Shown here piece by piece: positions 52,905-61,805 of a stretch of 64,000 bases of DNA; the stretch's first letter is position 1, and every line of letters begins with the position of its first letter. Below the pieces are notes generated by a model. The model was not told the origin of the DNA. It ran no database searches and saw nothing but the letters and a program-made list of their open reading frames with translations. Where the stretch lies: NCBI GenBank assembly GCA_040752595.1, contig JBFMGX010000028.1:1-64000 (forward strand), in the 5' to 3' direction. The DNA is from Candidatus Zixiibacteriota bacterium. GTDB taxonomy: Bacteria > Zixibacteria > MSB-5A5 > WJJR01. Position numbers and translations under genes: made by a program.

Positions 52905-53011
52905 TGTCATTCCGAACGAGTCCCCATTCTTGAACGGGGACGAAGTGAGGAACCTGCTGTGTCGGGTGACGACGGGAAACAGCAGATCATTCGCTCCGCT
53001 CAGGATGACAA
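52905..53011. repeat. GTCAT-type palindromic repeat
   Basis: Runs from TGTCATTCCGAACG to GCTCAGGATGACA, with inner stems (CCCCATTC/GAACGGGG and others). It belongs to the same family as the interior of the elements at 31628 and 31880 and the copy at 55223, and occupies the gap between the CoA-transferase and LeuC2 genes. Confidence 0.7.
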
Positions 53012-53052
53012 TGATGGAGGATCCGATTCCTCGCATAGTACGCGGCGGCGTG

Positions 53053-54258
53053 TTAGATCACTGCCTTCTTCTTCAGATCGGCGAGCTCGGCCTCGCCGTA
53101 TCCGAGGCGCCCGAAGATCTCGGTGTTGTGTTCCCCGAGAGCAGGCGGCGGTGACGTGACCGATCCCGGGGTACGGTCGAACATGGCGGTGAGGCCGAAC
53201 ACCTCGATATCGCCGACGTTCGGGACATGCACTTTCTGCAAGACGCCGCGGTGCGCAATCTGACTCTGGCGCACCGCCTGCTTCAAGCTCAGGATCTCGC
53301 CACTCGGCACATCCTGAGCGTTGAGCGCTTCGACCCAGTGCGACGTCGGCTTCTGGGTCAGCCGCGCTTCGAGCAGAGGCGTGAGTGCCTTGCGGTTCTT
53401 CTTGCGCGTGTCGCGCTCCTGGAAACGCGGATCGGTCTTCAACTCCGGCAGCGCCAGAACGTCACAGACCGCTTCCCACTGCTCCTGCTTGTTGGCCGCG
53501 ATGTTGATGTGGCCGTCGAGCGTCTTGAACGTGCCACTCGGCGCGGCGGTGAAGTTGTCGTTGCCCATGACCGGCGGTTCCTGCCCGCCGATCAGGAGAT
53601 TGGCGACCACCCACCCCATGAGCGGCATGATCGAGTCGAGCAACGCCACGTCGATGAACTGCCCATCGCCGGTGCGCTGCCGATGAAAGAGCGCCGCCAT
53701 CACCGCAAAGGCGGCATTCAGCCCGCCCACCGTGTCACACACGGGGAAACCGGCGCGCAACGGTGTCAACCGCTCATCGCCGTTGATCGCCATCTCCCCG
53801 GAAAGTCCCTGGATGATCTGATCGTACGCCGGTTTGTCGGCGTCGGGGCCGGTCTGGCCGAAGCCGGAGATGGCGCAGTAGATCAGCTTCGGGTTGATCT
53901 CGCGCAGGACGGTGTAGCCGATCCCGAGGCGATCCATGACGCCGGGCCGGAAGTTCTCGATCACGACATCGGCATCCCGGACCAGCCGTTTGAAGATCTC
54001 CTTCCCCTCCTGGCTCTTGGTGTTGAGCGTCACCGACTTCTTGTTGCAGTTTTGTGCCAGGAAACTTGTTCCCATCAGTCGCTTGTTGTAGTCCGGCACG
54101 ATCCCGAGTTTACGGGCCAAGTCACCATCCTTGGGATTTTCGATCTTGATGACCTCGGCGCCGAGAAGCGCCAGATGGAGAGAGGCGAACGGACCCGACA
54201 GCACATTGGTGAGGTCCAGAACCTGAATGCCATCGAGAATGCGCGACGTCTTGGTCAT
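53053..54258 (-). CDS. Class III (CaiB/BaiF/Frc) CoA-transferase
   Basis: 401 residues. ATG 54258 is 15 bases past the HMG-CoA-lyase-like gene, with GCAGGT upstream. The knotted-dimer family signs are LDGIQVLDLTNVLSGPFASLHLALLGAEVIKIE, SVTLNTKSQEGKEIFKRLV, DVVIENFRPGVMDRLG and KPAYDQIIQGLSGEM with the catalytic Asp, then GQFIDVALLDSIMP. These enzymes swap CoA between dicarboxylic or hydroxy acids. Next to a lyase it would activate the acid that the lyase then splits; succinyl-CoA is a likely donor in such pathways. Confidence 0.9.
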   Translation of the reverse strand: MTKTSRILDGIQVLDLTNVLSGPFASLHLALLGAEVIKIENPKDGDLARKLGIVPDYNKRLMGTSFLAQNCNKKSVTLNTKSQEGKEIFKRLVRDADVVIENFRPGVMDRLGIGYTVLREINPKLIYCAISGFGQTGPDADKPAYDQIIQGLSGEMAINGDERLTPLRAGFPVCDTVGGLNAAFAVMAALFHRQRTGDGQFIDVALLDSIMPLMGWVVANLLIGGQEPPVMGNDNFTAAPSGTFKTLDGHINIAANKQEQWEAVCDVLALPELKTDPRFQERDTRKKNRKALTPLLEARLTQKPTSHWVEALNAQDVPSGEILSLKQAVRQSQIAHRGVLQKVHVPNVGDIEVFGLTAMFDRTPGSVTSPPPALGEHNTEIFGRLGYGEAELADLKKKAVI

Positions 54259-54273
54259 TGGTGCACCTGCCTG

Positions 54274-55173
54274 TCAGTAGGACAACGGTCCCGTCTTGTA
54301 GACCCGCCCCGGCATCTCCCGGCCGAAGTGATGGGCCACATCCCGCGCGATGGCGATGAGCGCATCGAGATCGATTTCCCGGCGAAGACCAAGGCGTCGG
54401 AGCGCATGAACAAAATCCTCCGTGGCAACGTTGCCGGCCGCGACCTTGGTGAATGGACAGCCACCCAAGCCGGCGAAGGAAGTCTCGAAGCTGGTGACTC
54501 CCGATTCCATGGCGGCAAAGATGTTGGCCATCCCGAGCCCATACGTGTCATGGAAGTGGCACGTGGTGGCGATCTCCGGCGCCAGATCCCGGATACTCCC
54601 GAACAGCCGCCGCACTTGCGCCGGATGCGCATGGCCGGCGGTGTCGGCGAGACTGATGCTCATCAGTCCGGCCTCGATGTAGGACCGGACGATCCCGAGG
54701 ACCCGCTCCTCGGAAATCGGCCCTTCAAAGCCGCAACCGAAGGCGCTTTGTACCGAGACCTGGACTTTCTTGCCCGCGGCGGCCGCCTCCTTGGCGATGG
54801 CGATGATGCGACGCTGCGCCTCCTCCGTGCCCATTCCCGTGTTCTTCCGGCTGTGGGTGTCGGAGGCCGACACTCCGAGACAGAACATCTCGACACCGCA
54901 GTTCAGCCCCCGCTCCAGCCCCTTCTCGTTGAGCACAAGCCCCGAGAAAACCGTCCTGCGTTTCGGGTCAGCACTGAGGGCGCGGAACAACGCGTCGGTA
55001 TCGGCCATCTGCGGGACTTTCTCGGCGTGCACGAATGAGCCGACCTGAACGATGTCGACACCCGCGGCGGCCAGCGATCGGATCCACGCGAGCTTCTTCT
55101 CGGTTGGGACGGTCTGTTTCTCGAATTGCAGGCCGTCGCGTGGTCCAACTTCATGGATGATGATTTCGGGCAT
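54274..55173 (-). CDS. HMG-CoA lyase-family enzyme
   Basis: 299 residues, a DRE-TIM metallolyase. HEVGPRDGLQFE (general motif with metal Asp), SAFGCGFEGPI, SLADTAGHAHP, TCHFHDTYGLGMAN (metal His pair) and FAGLGGCPFTKVAAGNVATED with the signature active-site Cys are all present. HMG-CoA lyase splits 3-hydroxy-3-methylglutaryl-CoA, and relatives act on citramalyl-CoA. Adjacent CoA-transferase and LeuCD-like hydratase favour a C5 or C6 branched hydroxyacyl-CoA substrate. Confidence 0.9.
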   Translation of the reverse strand: MPEIIIHEVGPRDGLQFEKQTVPTEKKLAWIRSLAAAGVDIVQVGSFVHAEKVPQMADTDALFRALSADPKRRTVFSGLVLNEKGLERGLNCGVEMFCLGVSASDTHSRKNTGMGTEEAQRRIIAIAKEAAAAGKKVQVSVQSAFGCGFEGPISEERVLGIVRSYIEAGLMSISLADTAGHAHPAQVRRLFGSIRDLAPEIATTCHFHDTYGLGMANIFAAMESGVTSFETSFAGLGGCPFTKVAAGNVATEDFVHALRRLGLRREIDLDALIAIARDVAHHFGREMPGRVYKTGPLSY

Positions 55174-55222
55174 GGTTTATCCCCACGAGCGAACCAACCT
55201 GTCGCGGCAAGAGGCGACAGCA

Positions 55223-55326
55223 GTCATTCCGAGGCCTGCTGTTCTTTGGCGGGGCGAGGAATCTGCTTTCCTCTCACAAAGGAAGCAGCAGACCCCTCGT
55301 CCGCCATGGGCGGACTCGGGATGACA
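55223..55326. repeat. GTCAT-type palindromic repeat
   Basis: From GTCATTCCGAGGCC to CTCGGGATGACA, with a long imperfect stem (GGCGGGGCGAGGAATCTGC/GCAGACCCCTCGTCCGCC type). Same family as 31671-31775, 31927-32026 and 52905-53011. It separates the lyase gene from the dehydrogenase gene. Confidence 0.7.
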
Positions 55327-55369
55327 TGCGGAAGCCGGCAATAAGATGGACTGGTTCACAGACAACCCA

Positions 55370-56488
55370 TCAGAGCTTCCGGGCGATCGCCTCGCCCATC
55401 TCGAGAGTTGTGGCGCTGCCACCCATGTCGTAGGTCCTTACCTTCCCCTCGGCGATGACTTGGGCGGTGGCCTTTTCGAGCCGGTCGGCCTTCTCTTTTT
55501 CACCCAGCCAATCCAGCATCATCTTGCCGGCGAGGATCGTAGCGATCGGATTGACCTTGTACTGGCCGGTGTACTTGGGGGCGCTCCCATGGGTCGGCTC
55601 GAACACGGCGAGCTTCTCGCCGATGTTGCCGGAGCACCCGAATCCCAGACCGCCGACCATCTGCGCCGCGAGGTCGCTGACAATGTCGCCGAACATGTTG
55701 GTGGCAACCAGAACACCGTAATTCATCGGATTCTTGAGCAACCACATACAGATCGCGTCGACGTTGGCGTCATCCATCCGAATCCCAGGGTACTCCCTGG
55801 CGATGCGCCGTCCGGTCTCCAGGAACATCCCCTCGGTCGCGCGCACGACATTGGCTTTGTGGATGACGGTCACTTTCGGGTAGCGGAACTTCTGGGCATA
55901 CTCGAAGGCAGCACGGATGATCCGCTCACACCCATTCCTTGTGTTGATCTTGCAGGTGATGGCGTAGTCGCTCCCCGGCAGCTTGGTGAAAGGCGCGAAT
56001 GGCTTGCTGAGCTTGTTGAGGACGGCCGTCAACTCGTCCGGAACCGGGCTGAATTCCACGCCGGAGTAGAGATCCTCGGTATTCTCGCGGAACACGACGA
56101 GATCGATCCCTTCTTTATAGTTGAGCGGATTGCCCGGATACGCGCGGCAGGGACGCAGACAGGTATAGAGATCGAACATCTGGCGCATGCGAACGATCGG
56201 GCTGCGGTACACCAGGCCCCTTCCCTGCAGCTCGGGAACGAGTTCACGCTCTGCGTCCTTCACCGGCTTGGAGGTGATGGCGCCGAACATGGCAGCGTCA
56301 CAGTTCTTGAGAAGCGCGATGGTCCGTTCGGGAAACGCATCCCCCTCCTTACACCAGAACTCCCATCCGATGTCGCCGTGCGTGTAGGCGGCGTCGAACT
56401 TGAGCGCATCGAGGCAGATCTTGGTTGCCTCCATGACTTCAACCCCGACGCCGTCTCCGGGCAGCCAGGCGATCCTGCATTTGCTCAT
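55370..56488 (-). CDS. Isocitrate/isopropylmalate dehydrogenase-family enzyme
   Basis: 372 residues from ATG 56488, with GGAGGT upstream. A beta-decarboxylating dehydrogenase: WLPGDGVGVEVMEA, RENTEDLYSGVEF, ITCKINTRNGCERIIRAAFEYA (catalytic Lys region), NVDAICMWLLKNP, ATNMFGDIVSDLAAQMVGGLG and FEPTHGSAPKYTG. The substrate loop (YRSPIVRMRQMFDLYTCLRP) differs from both classic isocitrate and isopropylmalate enzymes, so a different 2-hydroxyacid (malate, methylmalate, homoisocitrate type) is likely. It is the first gene of the cluster after the divergent LysR gene. Confidence 0.87.
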   Translation of the reverse strand: MSKCRIAWLPGDGVGVEVMEATKICLDALKFDAAYTHGDIGWEFWCKEGDAFPERTIALLKNCDAAMFGAITSKPVKDAERELVPELQGRGLVYRSPIVRMRQMFDLYTCLRPCRAYPGNPLNYKEGIDLVVFRENTEDLYSGVEFSPVPDELTAVLNKLSKPFAPFTKLPGSDYAITCKINTRNGCERIIRAAFEYAQKFRYPKVTVIHKANVVRATEGMFLETGRRIAREYPGIRMDDANVDAICMWLLKNPMNYGVLVATNMFGDIVSDLAAQMVGGLGFGCSGNIGEKLAVFEPTHGSAPKYTGQYKVNPIATILAGKMMLDWLGEKEKADRLEKATAQVIAEGKVRTYDMGGSATTLEMGEAIARKL

Positions 56489-56598
56489 GCGACCTCCGTC
56501 CTCTTCGGACCTCGCTTCAGACCCAGGGACTGGCTATTCCTGACCCCGCCTAATCGCCATTGCATGCCGATTGGGAATGAATCGGCCGAATGCTCACT

Positions 56599-56614
56599 TG
56601 TGATACGTGTCACA
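56599..56614. promoter_or_regulatory. Palindrome in the divergent dehydrogenase/LysR promoter region
   Basis: TGTGATACGTGTCACA is a TGTGA-N6-TCACA inverted repeat located 111 bases upstream of the dehydrogenase start and 74 bases upstream of the LysR start. It fits both a LysR T-N11-A type site and a CRP/FNR-family site. Position between divergent genes supports a regulatory role. Confidence 0.55.
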
Positions 56615-56687
56615 ATATGGCCTATTTCCCGTTGCATGACCGAACATTATACCCTATCTTGAGCTTGGCGGCAAACGGTGTTTTCTC

Positions 56688-57617
56688 ATGTCGTCATTCC
56701 AAAAAGTCATGACTATGCGGCGTGTTCTTCCATCACTCTCATCGCTCCAGTGCTTCGACGCTGCCGTTCGACATATGAGCTTCACCAAAGCGGCGCGCGA
56801 GCTCAGTATCACCCAAAGCGCCGTAAGTCGCCGCATCCGGCAGCTTGAGGACTACGTCGGGCAACCGCTGTTTCGCCGCCAAAAACAGCAACTGGTCCTG
56901 ACCGAGCCGGGAGAGGTCTACTTCCTCTCCGTTCGTGACCTTCTCGACCGTGCCGAGGCGGCGACCTTGCAGTTGATGGCGTACGGTACCGGAGGAGGCC
57001 TCCTGACCATCGCATTGTTGCCGACCTTCGGGGCCCGGTGGCTCATTCCACGGCTCGGCGACTTCACGGCCCGCCATCCTGATATTCAACTGAACTTCGT
57101 GACAAAGACCAGGCCGTTCGAGTTTGCCGGCAGCGACATCGACGTCGCCATCCACTTCGGGAGCGATCTCTGGCCGGGTGCGGTCTGCCATCGACTGATG
57201 GGCGAAGTTGTCGTCCCGGTGGCGGCGCCGTCGCTGCTGGCCGGACGTTGTCCACTCACGCGTCCCGCGGAGGTCGGTCGATTCACGCTTCTGCAGCATG
57301 TCACCCGCCCACAGGCCTGGCAGGAATGGCTGCGCGCGTGTCACGTGGAGGACTTGGATGGCCGCGTCGGACCCAGTTTCGAGGAATTCCACATGGTGAT
57401 CCAAGCCGCGATCGCCGGACTCGGTCTCGCTGTCCTCCCCCGGTTCCTGATTCAGGAGGAGCTTACCAGCGGCCGACTAATCGTCGCCATCGACCGTCCC
57501 GTGGCCAGCGAATCGGCGTACTACCTCGTTTGTCCCCAGCGCAAGACCGATCTCCCCCAGGTCGCCGCTTTCCGCGACTGGATGTTGGCGCAGTGTGCGG
57601 CGCAAGAGGCGGAATGA
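56688..57617 (+). CDS. LysR-family regulator (GcvA-like)
   Basis: 309 residues from ATG 56688; starts at 56709 or 56715 (MRRVLPSLSSLQCFDAAVRH) are equally plausible because no ribosome site is clear. The helix-turn-helix is SFTKAARELSITQSAVSRRIRQLEDYVGQPLFRR. The effector domain resembles GcvA-type proteins (LTIALLPTFGARWLIPRLGDF, DIDVAIHFGSDLWPG, VVPVAAPSLL, GLGLAVLPRFLI). It is divergent from the dehydrogenase-lyase-CoA-transferase-LeuCD cluster and is its probable controller. Confidence 0.93.
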   Translation: MSSFQKVMTMRRVLPSLSSLQCFDAAVRHMSFTKAARELSITQSAVSRRIRQLEDYVGQPLFRRQKQQLVLTEPGEVYFLSVRDLLDRAEAATLQLMAYGTGGGLLTIALLPTFGARWLIPRLGDFTARHPDIQLNFVTKTRPFEFAGSDIDVAIHFGSDLWPGAVCHRLMGEVVVPVAAPSLLAGRCPLTRPAEVGRFTLLQHVTRPQAWQEWLRACHVEDLDGRVGPSFEEFHMVIQAAIAGLGLAVLPRFLIQEELTSGRLIVAIDRPVASESAYYLVCPQRKTDLPQVAAFRDWMLAQCAAQEAE

Positions 57618-57801
57618 TCCTGTCCCACTCCGCGCTCGACTCTCTGCCACCACGTCCAGTGACGACGTCCCGTTCTGCTTGTTGACACCGGCCAGGCGCT
57701 GGCATATACTGGCGTCAGTTGCGAAGGGGAATCGGGAGCAGCGCTTCCGATCGTACATCAGCAGTAAGACGGAACGCAAACCTCTGCGAAGGAGTCAAGG
57801 T

Positions 57802-58656
57802 ATGCGACGGATGCTCTGTGCCATCCCCGTAGCGGCAAGTCTATGCCTGGTGCGAACCGCTTTAGCCGCCAATGCGGTGTATGTCGAGTCCAAGACAGTT
57901 GTCGCTGGAGCTCTCGGCGTCGACGTGGGAATCTACCTGTCGAACATCCCTCCTCTTGCCATCATGCACTTGCCCTTCGAAATCCGCGCCGTCACTCCGG
58001 GGTCGTTCATCGCCGACACGATCTCCTTGACCGGAACGGGGCGTCTGACCGGGTACTTCGGCGATGCCGGGACCACCCTGTATTACGCCCAACCGGACGA
58101 CTCGCTGGGTTGTTGGGTCGTGACAGAGCCCCCTGACTTTGCCAGCCCCGACATGGTCCGCTACTACTCGGGCGGAGGGATGTTCCAACGGGATCGGTGC
58201 CTGCCGTCCGGAAGCGACGGCCTCCCGCCCACCGGGACCCCATCACTCGTCCTGCACTTCAATGTGACCGACGTCCCCGGGACCTTCGAAATCGACTCAA
58301 CGTGCGTATGGCACGATGGCCCCGAGTTCGTTGATTGCATGCTATCGTACATCTTTCCGCCGTCGTTCACGAAGGGCGTGATTACGATCGTCCCCTGTGC
58401 GTGTGCCTGTCACGGCGATCCCGAATGTGATGGCCGGCGCGACGTTTTGGATATCCTGGCCATGGTCGGAGAAACGTTCCGGAGATGGACCCCGGTTGAG
58501 GACGTCGACTGCGGACGAGGAAGCCGTGCCGACATCAACTGTGACTGCCGCGTGGATGTTGCCGATGTCGTCGGCATGATTGACGTGGTCGTCCGCGGTG
58601 AGGACGGTGCTACAGTCATCTGCGACGGCTGCTCTAATCAATGCCCGGGGAGATGA
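57802..58656 (+). CDS. Secreted cohesin-like/dockerin-like protein, intact homologue of 33469
   Basis: 284 residues. ATG 57802 has GAAGGAG upstream; the signal peptide ends near RTALA. The main domain (NAVYVESKTVVAGALGVDVGIYL, LPFEIRAVTPGSFIADTI, GTPSLVLHFNVTDVPGTFEID) is a beta-sandwich pattern that recalls cohesins (an opening strand with V-x-S-x-T-V-x-x-G, and later FNV), but no family is firmly recognised. The C-terminal dockerin-like module is diverged (DPECDGRRDVLD, DINCDCRVDVAD) and ends in CDGCSNQCPGR. If the first domain is cohesin-like, the protein could hold partners bearing dockerins; that is inference. Confidence 0.75.
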   Translation: MRRMLCAIPVAASLCLVRTALAANAVYVESKTVVAGALGVDVGIYLSNIPPLAIMHLPFEIRAVTPGSFIADTISLTGTGRLTGYFGDAGTTLYYAQPDDSLGCWVVTEPPDFASPDMVRYYSGGGMFQRDRCLPSGSDGLPPTGTPSLVLHFNVTDVPGTFEIDSTCVWHDGPEFVDCMLSYIFPPSFTKGVITIVPCACACHGDPECDGRRDVLDILAMVGETFRRWTPVEDVDCGRGSRADINCDCRVDVADVVGMIDVVVRGEDGATVICDGCSNQCPGR

Positions 58657-58715
58657 TCCCTGAAGCAATCACAGAAGACCGGATATGAGCCAGGCGGCGC
58701 ACACTCGCTGGCCGC

Positions 58716-61700
58716 TCATCCGATAGTGACCGGTTCGGTCATCGCCAGAGGCGTTTCGAATTCTTCCATCTCGCGGACGGCGGGCTGCCGTTGTGACTGC
58801 GCCACGAGCATGTAGATGGACGGCACGACAAACAGCGTGAACGCCGTGCCGATAATCATCCCGGTCACCAGCATGATGCCGATGCTGTTGCGCGCCCCGG
58901 CGCCCGGACCGTGGGCAAAGACGAGGGGCAGGTGCCCGAAGACGGTCGCAGCCGTCGTCATCAAGATCGGGCGTAGCCGGGTTGCCGAGGCCTCGATGAC
59001 GGCGTCCAGCTTCGTCATTCCGGATTCGCGCAGATGGTTGGCAAACTCAACGATCAAAATGCCGTTCTTGGCCACCAACCCGACGAGCGTGATCAGTCCC
59101 ACCTGACTGTAGATGTTCAGCGTGGTGAATCCGAGAAACGAGAACAACAGGGAACCGCAGAGCGCCAGCGGCACGGAGCCCGCGAGAATCACGAACGGAT
59201 CGCGGAAGCTCTCGAATTGGGCCGCGAGGACTAGGAAGATCAGAATGGCAGACAGAACGAATACACCCAGGAACCGGCCGCCCTCGGTGCGAAGCTGCCG
59301 TGACTCGCCGGCATAATCGACCGTGAAGCCCTGGGGGAGGATCCGCGCCGCCTCGTTCTCCAGAAAGCGCAGGGCGTCATCCAATGACACGCCGGGGGGA
59401 ACCACGCCCTGAATCCGGACGGCGTTTAACTGCTGGAAGCGTTTCAGTTCCCGCGGCTCAGTCGTTGTGCGCAAGGTGGCGAACGTCGACAGTGGCACCA
59501 ACCCGCCGGCGGTTCCGGTGACATAGATGTCCTTCAGTTGGTCCGGGGTCAGGCGCTCGCTGCGTTTGACCTGCGGGATCACCTTGTAGCTGCGGCCCTG
59601 GATACTGAAGCGATTGACATAGTTGCCGCCGAGAAACGTGGACAGGTCCTGCCCCGCCTGGCTCATCTCGACGCCGAGCGATCGGACCTTGTCGCGGTTG
59701 AAGACAACCTCGGTCTGTGGTTGATCGAATTTCAGATCGGCATCGGCGTACATGAACTTCCCGCTGGCATACGCCGCCTGCACAAGTTGATTGGCGAATG
59801 TGACGAGCTGCTCCGGCTCGGCCGTCGAGGCGATGACGAAGTCGACCGGGAAATCCCCACCTCCGGGTAAAGCCGGCGGCACCAGCGAAATCACCCGAAT
59901 CCCGGGGATCTTGGACAGTGCGGCGGACGCCTCAAGTTGAAGCTGTTGCGTACTCTTGGTTCTTTGCCCCCATGGTTTGGTGACCATCCCGCCGAACCCG
60001 CCGGTCGGGAATATCAACTGGAACGTGTTCTTCTTCTCCGGAAACGATTCATAGACGTCCTGGACCTTGGCCGCATAGAGCTTGGTCTGGTCGAGCGTTG
60101 AATTCGCCGAAGCCTGGAGGATTCCGAATATGACACTCTGGTCTTCCTGAGGCGCCAACTCACGTTGCGAGAACATGTAGAAGGGAACGATCAACAAGAT
60201 GACAATGCCCCACAGCACATAGATCACGGGGCGGTACCTCAGCGTGCCCGCCAGCAGTCGCTTGTACGTGTCGCGCACAACCTCGAAGTGCCGGTTGATC
60301 ATCCCGGCGAACCCACGTTGTGTGTCGCCGGCGCGCAAGAGTCTCGATCCCATCATGGGCGACAACGTCAGCGCCACGACGCCCGAGACGATCACGGCGC
60401 CGGCCAGCGTGAAGGCAAACTCGCGGAAGAGCGATCCGGTCAATCCGCCCTGGATCGCGACCGGCGTATAAACGGCGGCCAGCGTGATTGTCATGGCGAT
60501 GATCGGCCCGATCAACTCGCGTGCGGCATCGAGCGCCGCGCGCATGGGACGGGCGCCCCGACGCAGGTGCCGCTCGATGTTCTCCACCATCACGATGGCG
60601 TCGTCGACCACCAGCCCGACCGACAGCACGATCGCCAGCAGCGTGAGCAGGTTGATCGTGAAGCCGGCCAACATCATCAGGAACACGGCGCCGATGAGGG
60701 AAATCGGGATCGCCACCAACGGAATAACGACCGCTCGCATCGACCCCAGGAACAAGAAGATGACCACGATGACGATGAGCAGCGTCTCCGCGAGAGTCTT
60801 GAGGACCTCATCGATGGCGCTCTCGATGTACTCGGTGGAGTCGTAGGGGATTCCGGCCCTCATTCCGACCGGCAGCTCCGCCTGCAATCGCGGCATGGCC
60901 TCCCGAATTGAGCGGATGACATCCAGCGTGTTGGCTCCGGGAAGGACCCAGATGCCCATGAAGATGGCGCCCTGACCGTCGAAACGAACGTCCTGATCAT
61001 AGTTCTCGGCGCCCAGGACGACGTCGGCAATGTCGCCGAGGCGAACGACAACACCGTTGTCCTTCTTGACGACGAGGCGACGGAATTCCTCCGGGGTCTG
61101 GAGGTTGGTGTTGGCGACCAGATTGACGGAGACCAGCGTTCCCTTTGTCCGTCCCAGCGTGGAGAGGTAGTTGTTCTGCGCCAAGGCATCGCGCACCTGC
61201 GAGGCGGTGATTCCCATCGCCGCCATCTTGTCCGGTTCCAGCCAGATGCGCATGGCGAACCGGCGTCCGCCGAGAATCTCGGCACGCTGTACCCCGGCGA
61301 TGGAGCTCAGCTTCGGCTGGACAACGCGCGTCAAGTAGTCGGTGATCTGGTTCTGATCGAGATGATCGGCGGCAAATCCCAGATACATCGCGGCGAACTG
61401 ATTGTCCGCGGTCTCCAGTTCGATGATCGGAGCTTCGGCCTCGGGCGGCAGCTCGTTGCGCACCTGCGCCACCTTGGCCTGGATTTGCGTGAGGGCGGCG
61501 TTGGTCTCGTAATTTAACTTGAGATGCACTGTGATGGTGCTCAGACCCTGAGCGCTCGACGATTCGATGTAGTCGATCCCGTCGGCGCTGGCGATCACCC
61601 GCTCCAACGGCGTCGTGATGAATCCGCGGACCAAATCGGCGTTCGCACCGATGTATGCCGTCGTCACCTTGATGACGGCGATGTCGCTGCGCGGATACTG

Positions 61701-61805
61701 CCGCACGCTCAGCGAGCGGATGGACTGAAGCCCGGCGATGAGGATCACCAGACTCACGACCATCGCCAACACGGGTCGGCGGATGAACAGGTCCGTAAAC
61801 TTCAT
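58716..61805 (-). CDS. RND-type multidrug efflux permease
   Basis: 1029 residues, the usual size of AcrB/MdtB-like inner-membrane pumps. Starts MKFTDLFIRRPVLAMVVSLV. The proton-relay Asp pair lies in VGLVVDDAIVMVENIERHL; other blocks are GVQRAEILGGRRFAMRIWLEP, RAALDAARELIGPIIAMT and GLVAKNGILIVEFANHLRE. The ATG overlaps the stop of the adaptor gene (TGATG), so the two are coupled. No outer-membrane factor is in the window. Confidence 0.95.
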   Translation of the reverse strand: MKFTDLFIRRPVLAMVVSLVILIAGLQSIRSLSVRQYPRSDIAVIKVTTAYIGANADLVRGFITTPLERVIASADGIDYIESSSAQGLSTITVHLKLNYETNAALTQIQAKVAQVRNELPPEAEAPIIELETADNQFAAMYLGFAADHLDQNQITDYLTRVVQPKLSSIAGVQRAEILGGRRFAMRIWLEPDKMAAMGITASQVRDALAQNNYLSTLGRTKGTLVSVNLVANTNLQTPEEFRRLVVKKDNGVVVRLGDIADVVLGAENYDQDVRFDGQGAIFMGIWVLPGANTLDVIRSIREAMPRLQAELPVGMRAGIPYDSTEYIESAIDEVLKTLAETLLIVIVVIFLFLGSMRAVVIPLVAIPISLIGAVFLMMLAGFTINLLTLLAIVLSVGLVVDDAIVMVENIERHLRRGARPMRAALDAARELIGPIIAMTITLAAVYTPVAIQGGLTGSLFREFAFTLAGAVIVSGVVALTLSPMMGSRLLRAGDTQRGFAGMINRHFEVVRDTYKRLLAGTLRYRPVIYVLWGIVILLIVPFYMFSQRELAPQEDQSVIFGILQASANSTLDQTKLYAAKVQDVYESFPEKKNTFQLIFPTGGFGGMVTKPWGQRTKSTQQLQLEASAALSKIPGIRVISLVPPALPGGGDFPVDFVIASTAEPEQLVTFANQLVQAAYASGKFMYADADLKFDQPQTEVVFNRDKVRSLGVEMSQAGQDLSTFLGGNYVNRFSIQGRSYKVIPQVKRSERLTPDQLKDIYVTGTAGGLVPLSTFATLRTTTEPRELKRFQQLNAVRIQGVVPPGVSLDDALRFLENEAARILPQGFTVDYAGESRQLRTEGGRFLGVFVLSAILIFLVLAAQFESFRDPFVILAGSVPLALCGSLLFSFLGFTTLNIYSQVGLITLVGLVAKNGILIVEFANHLRESGMTKLDAVIEASATRLRPILMTTAATVFGHLPLVFAHGPGAGARNSIGIMLVTGMIIGTAFTLFVVPSIYMLVAQSQRQPAVREMEEFETPLAMTEPVTIG

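Noticed and set aside
53227-55038. A 603-codon open frame opposite the CoA-transferase and lyase genes
   Set aside because: Composition artefact of high third-position GC; the minus-strand genes have complete family motifs.
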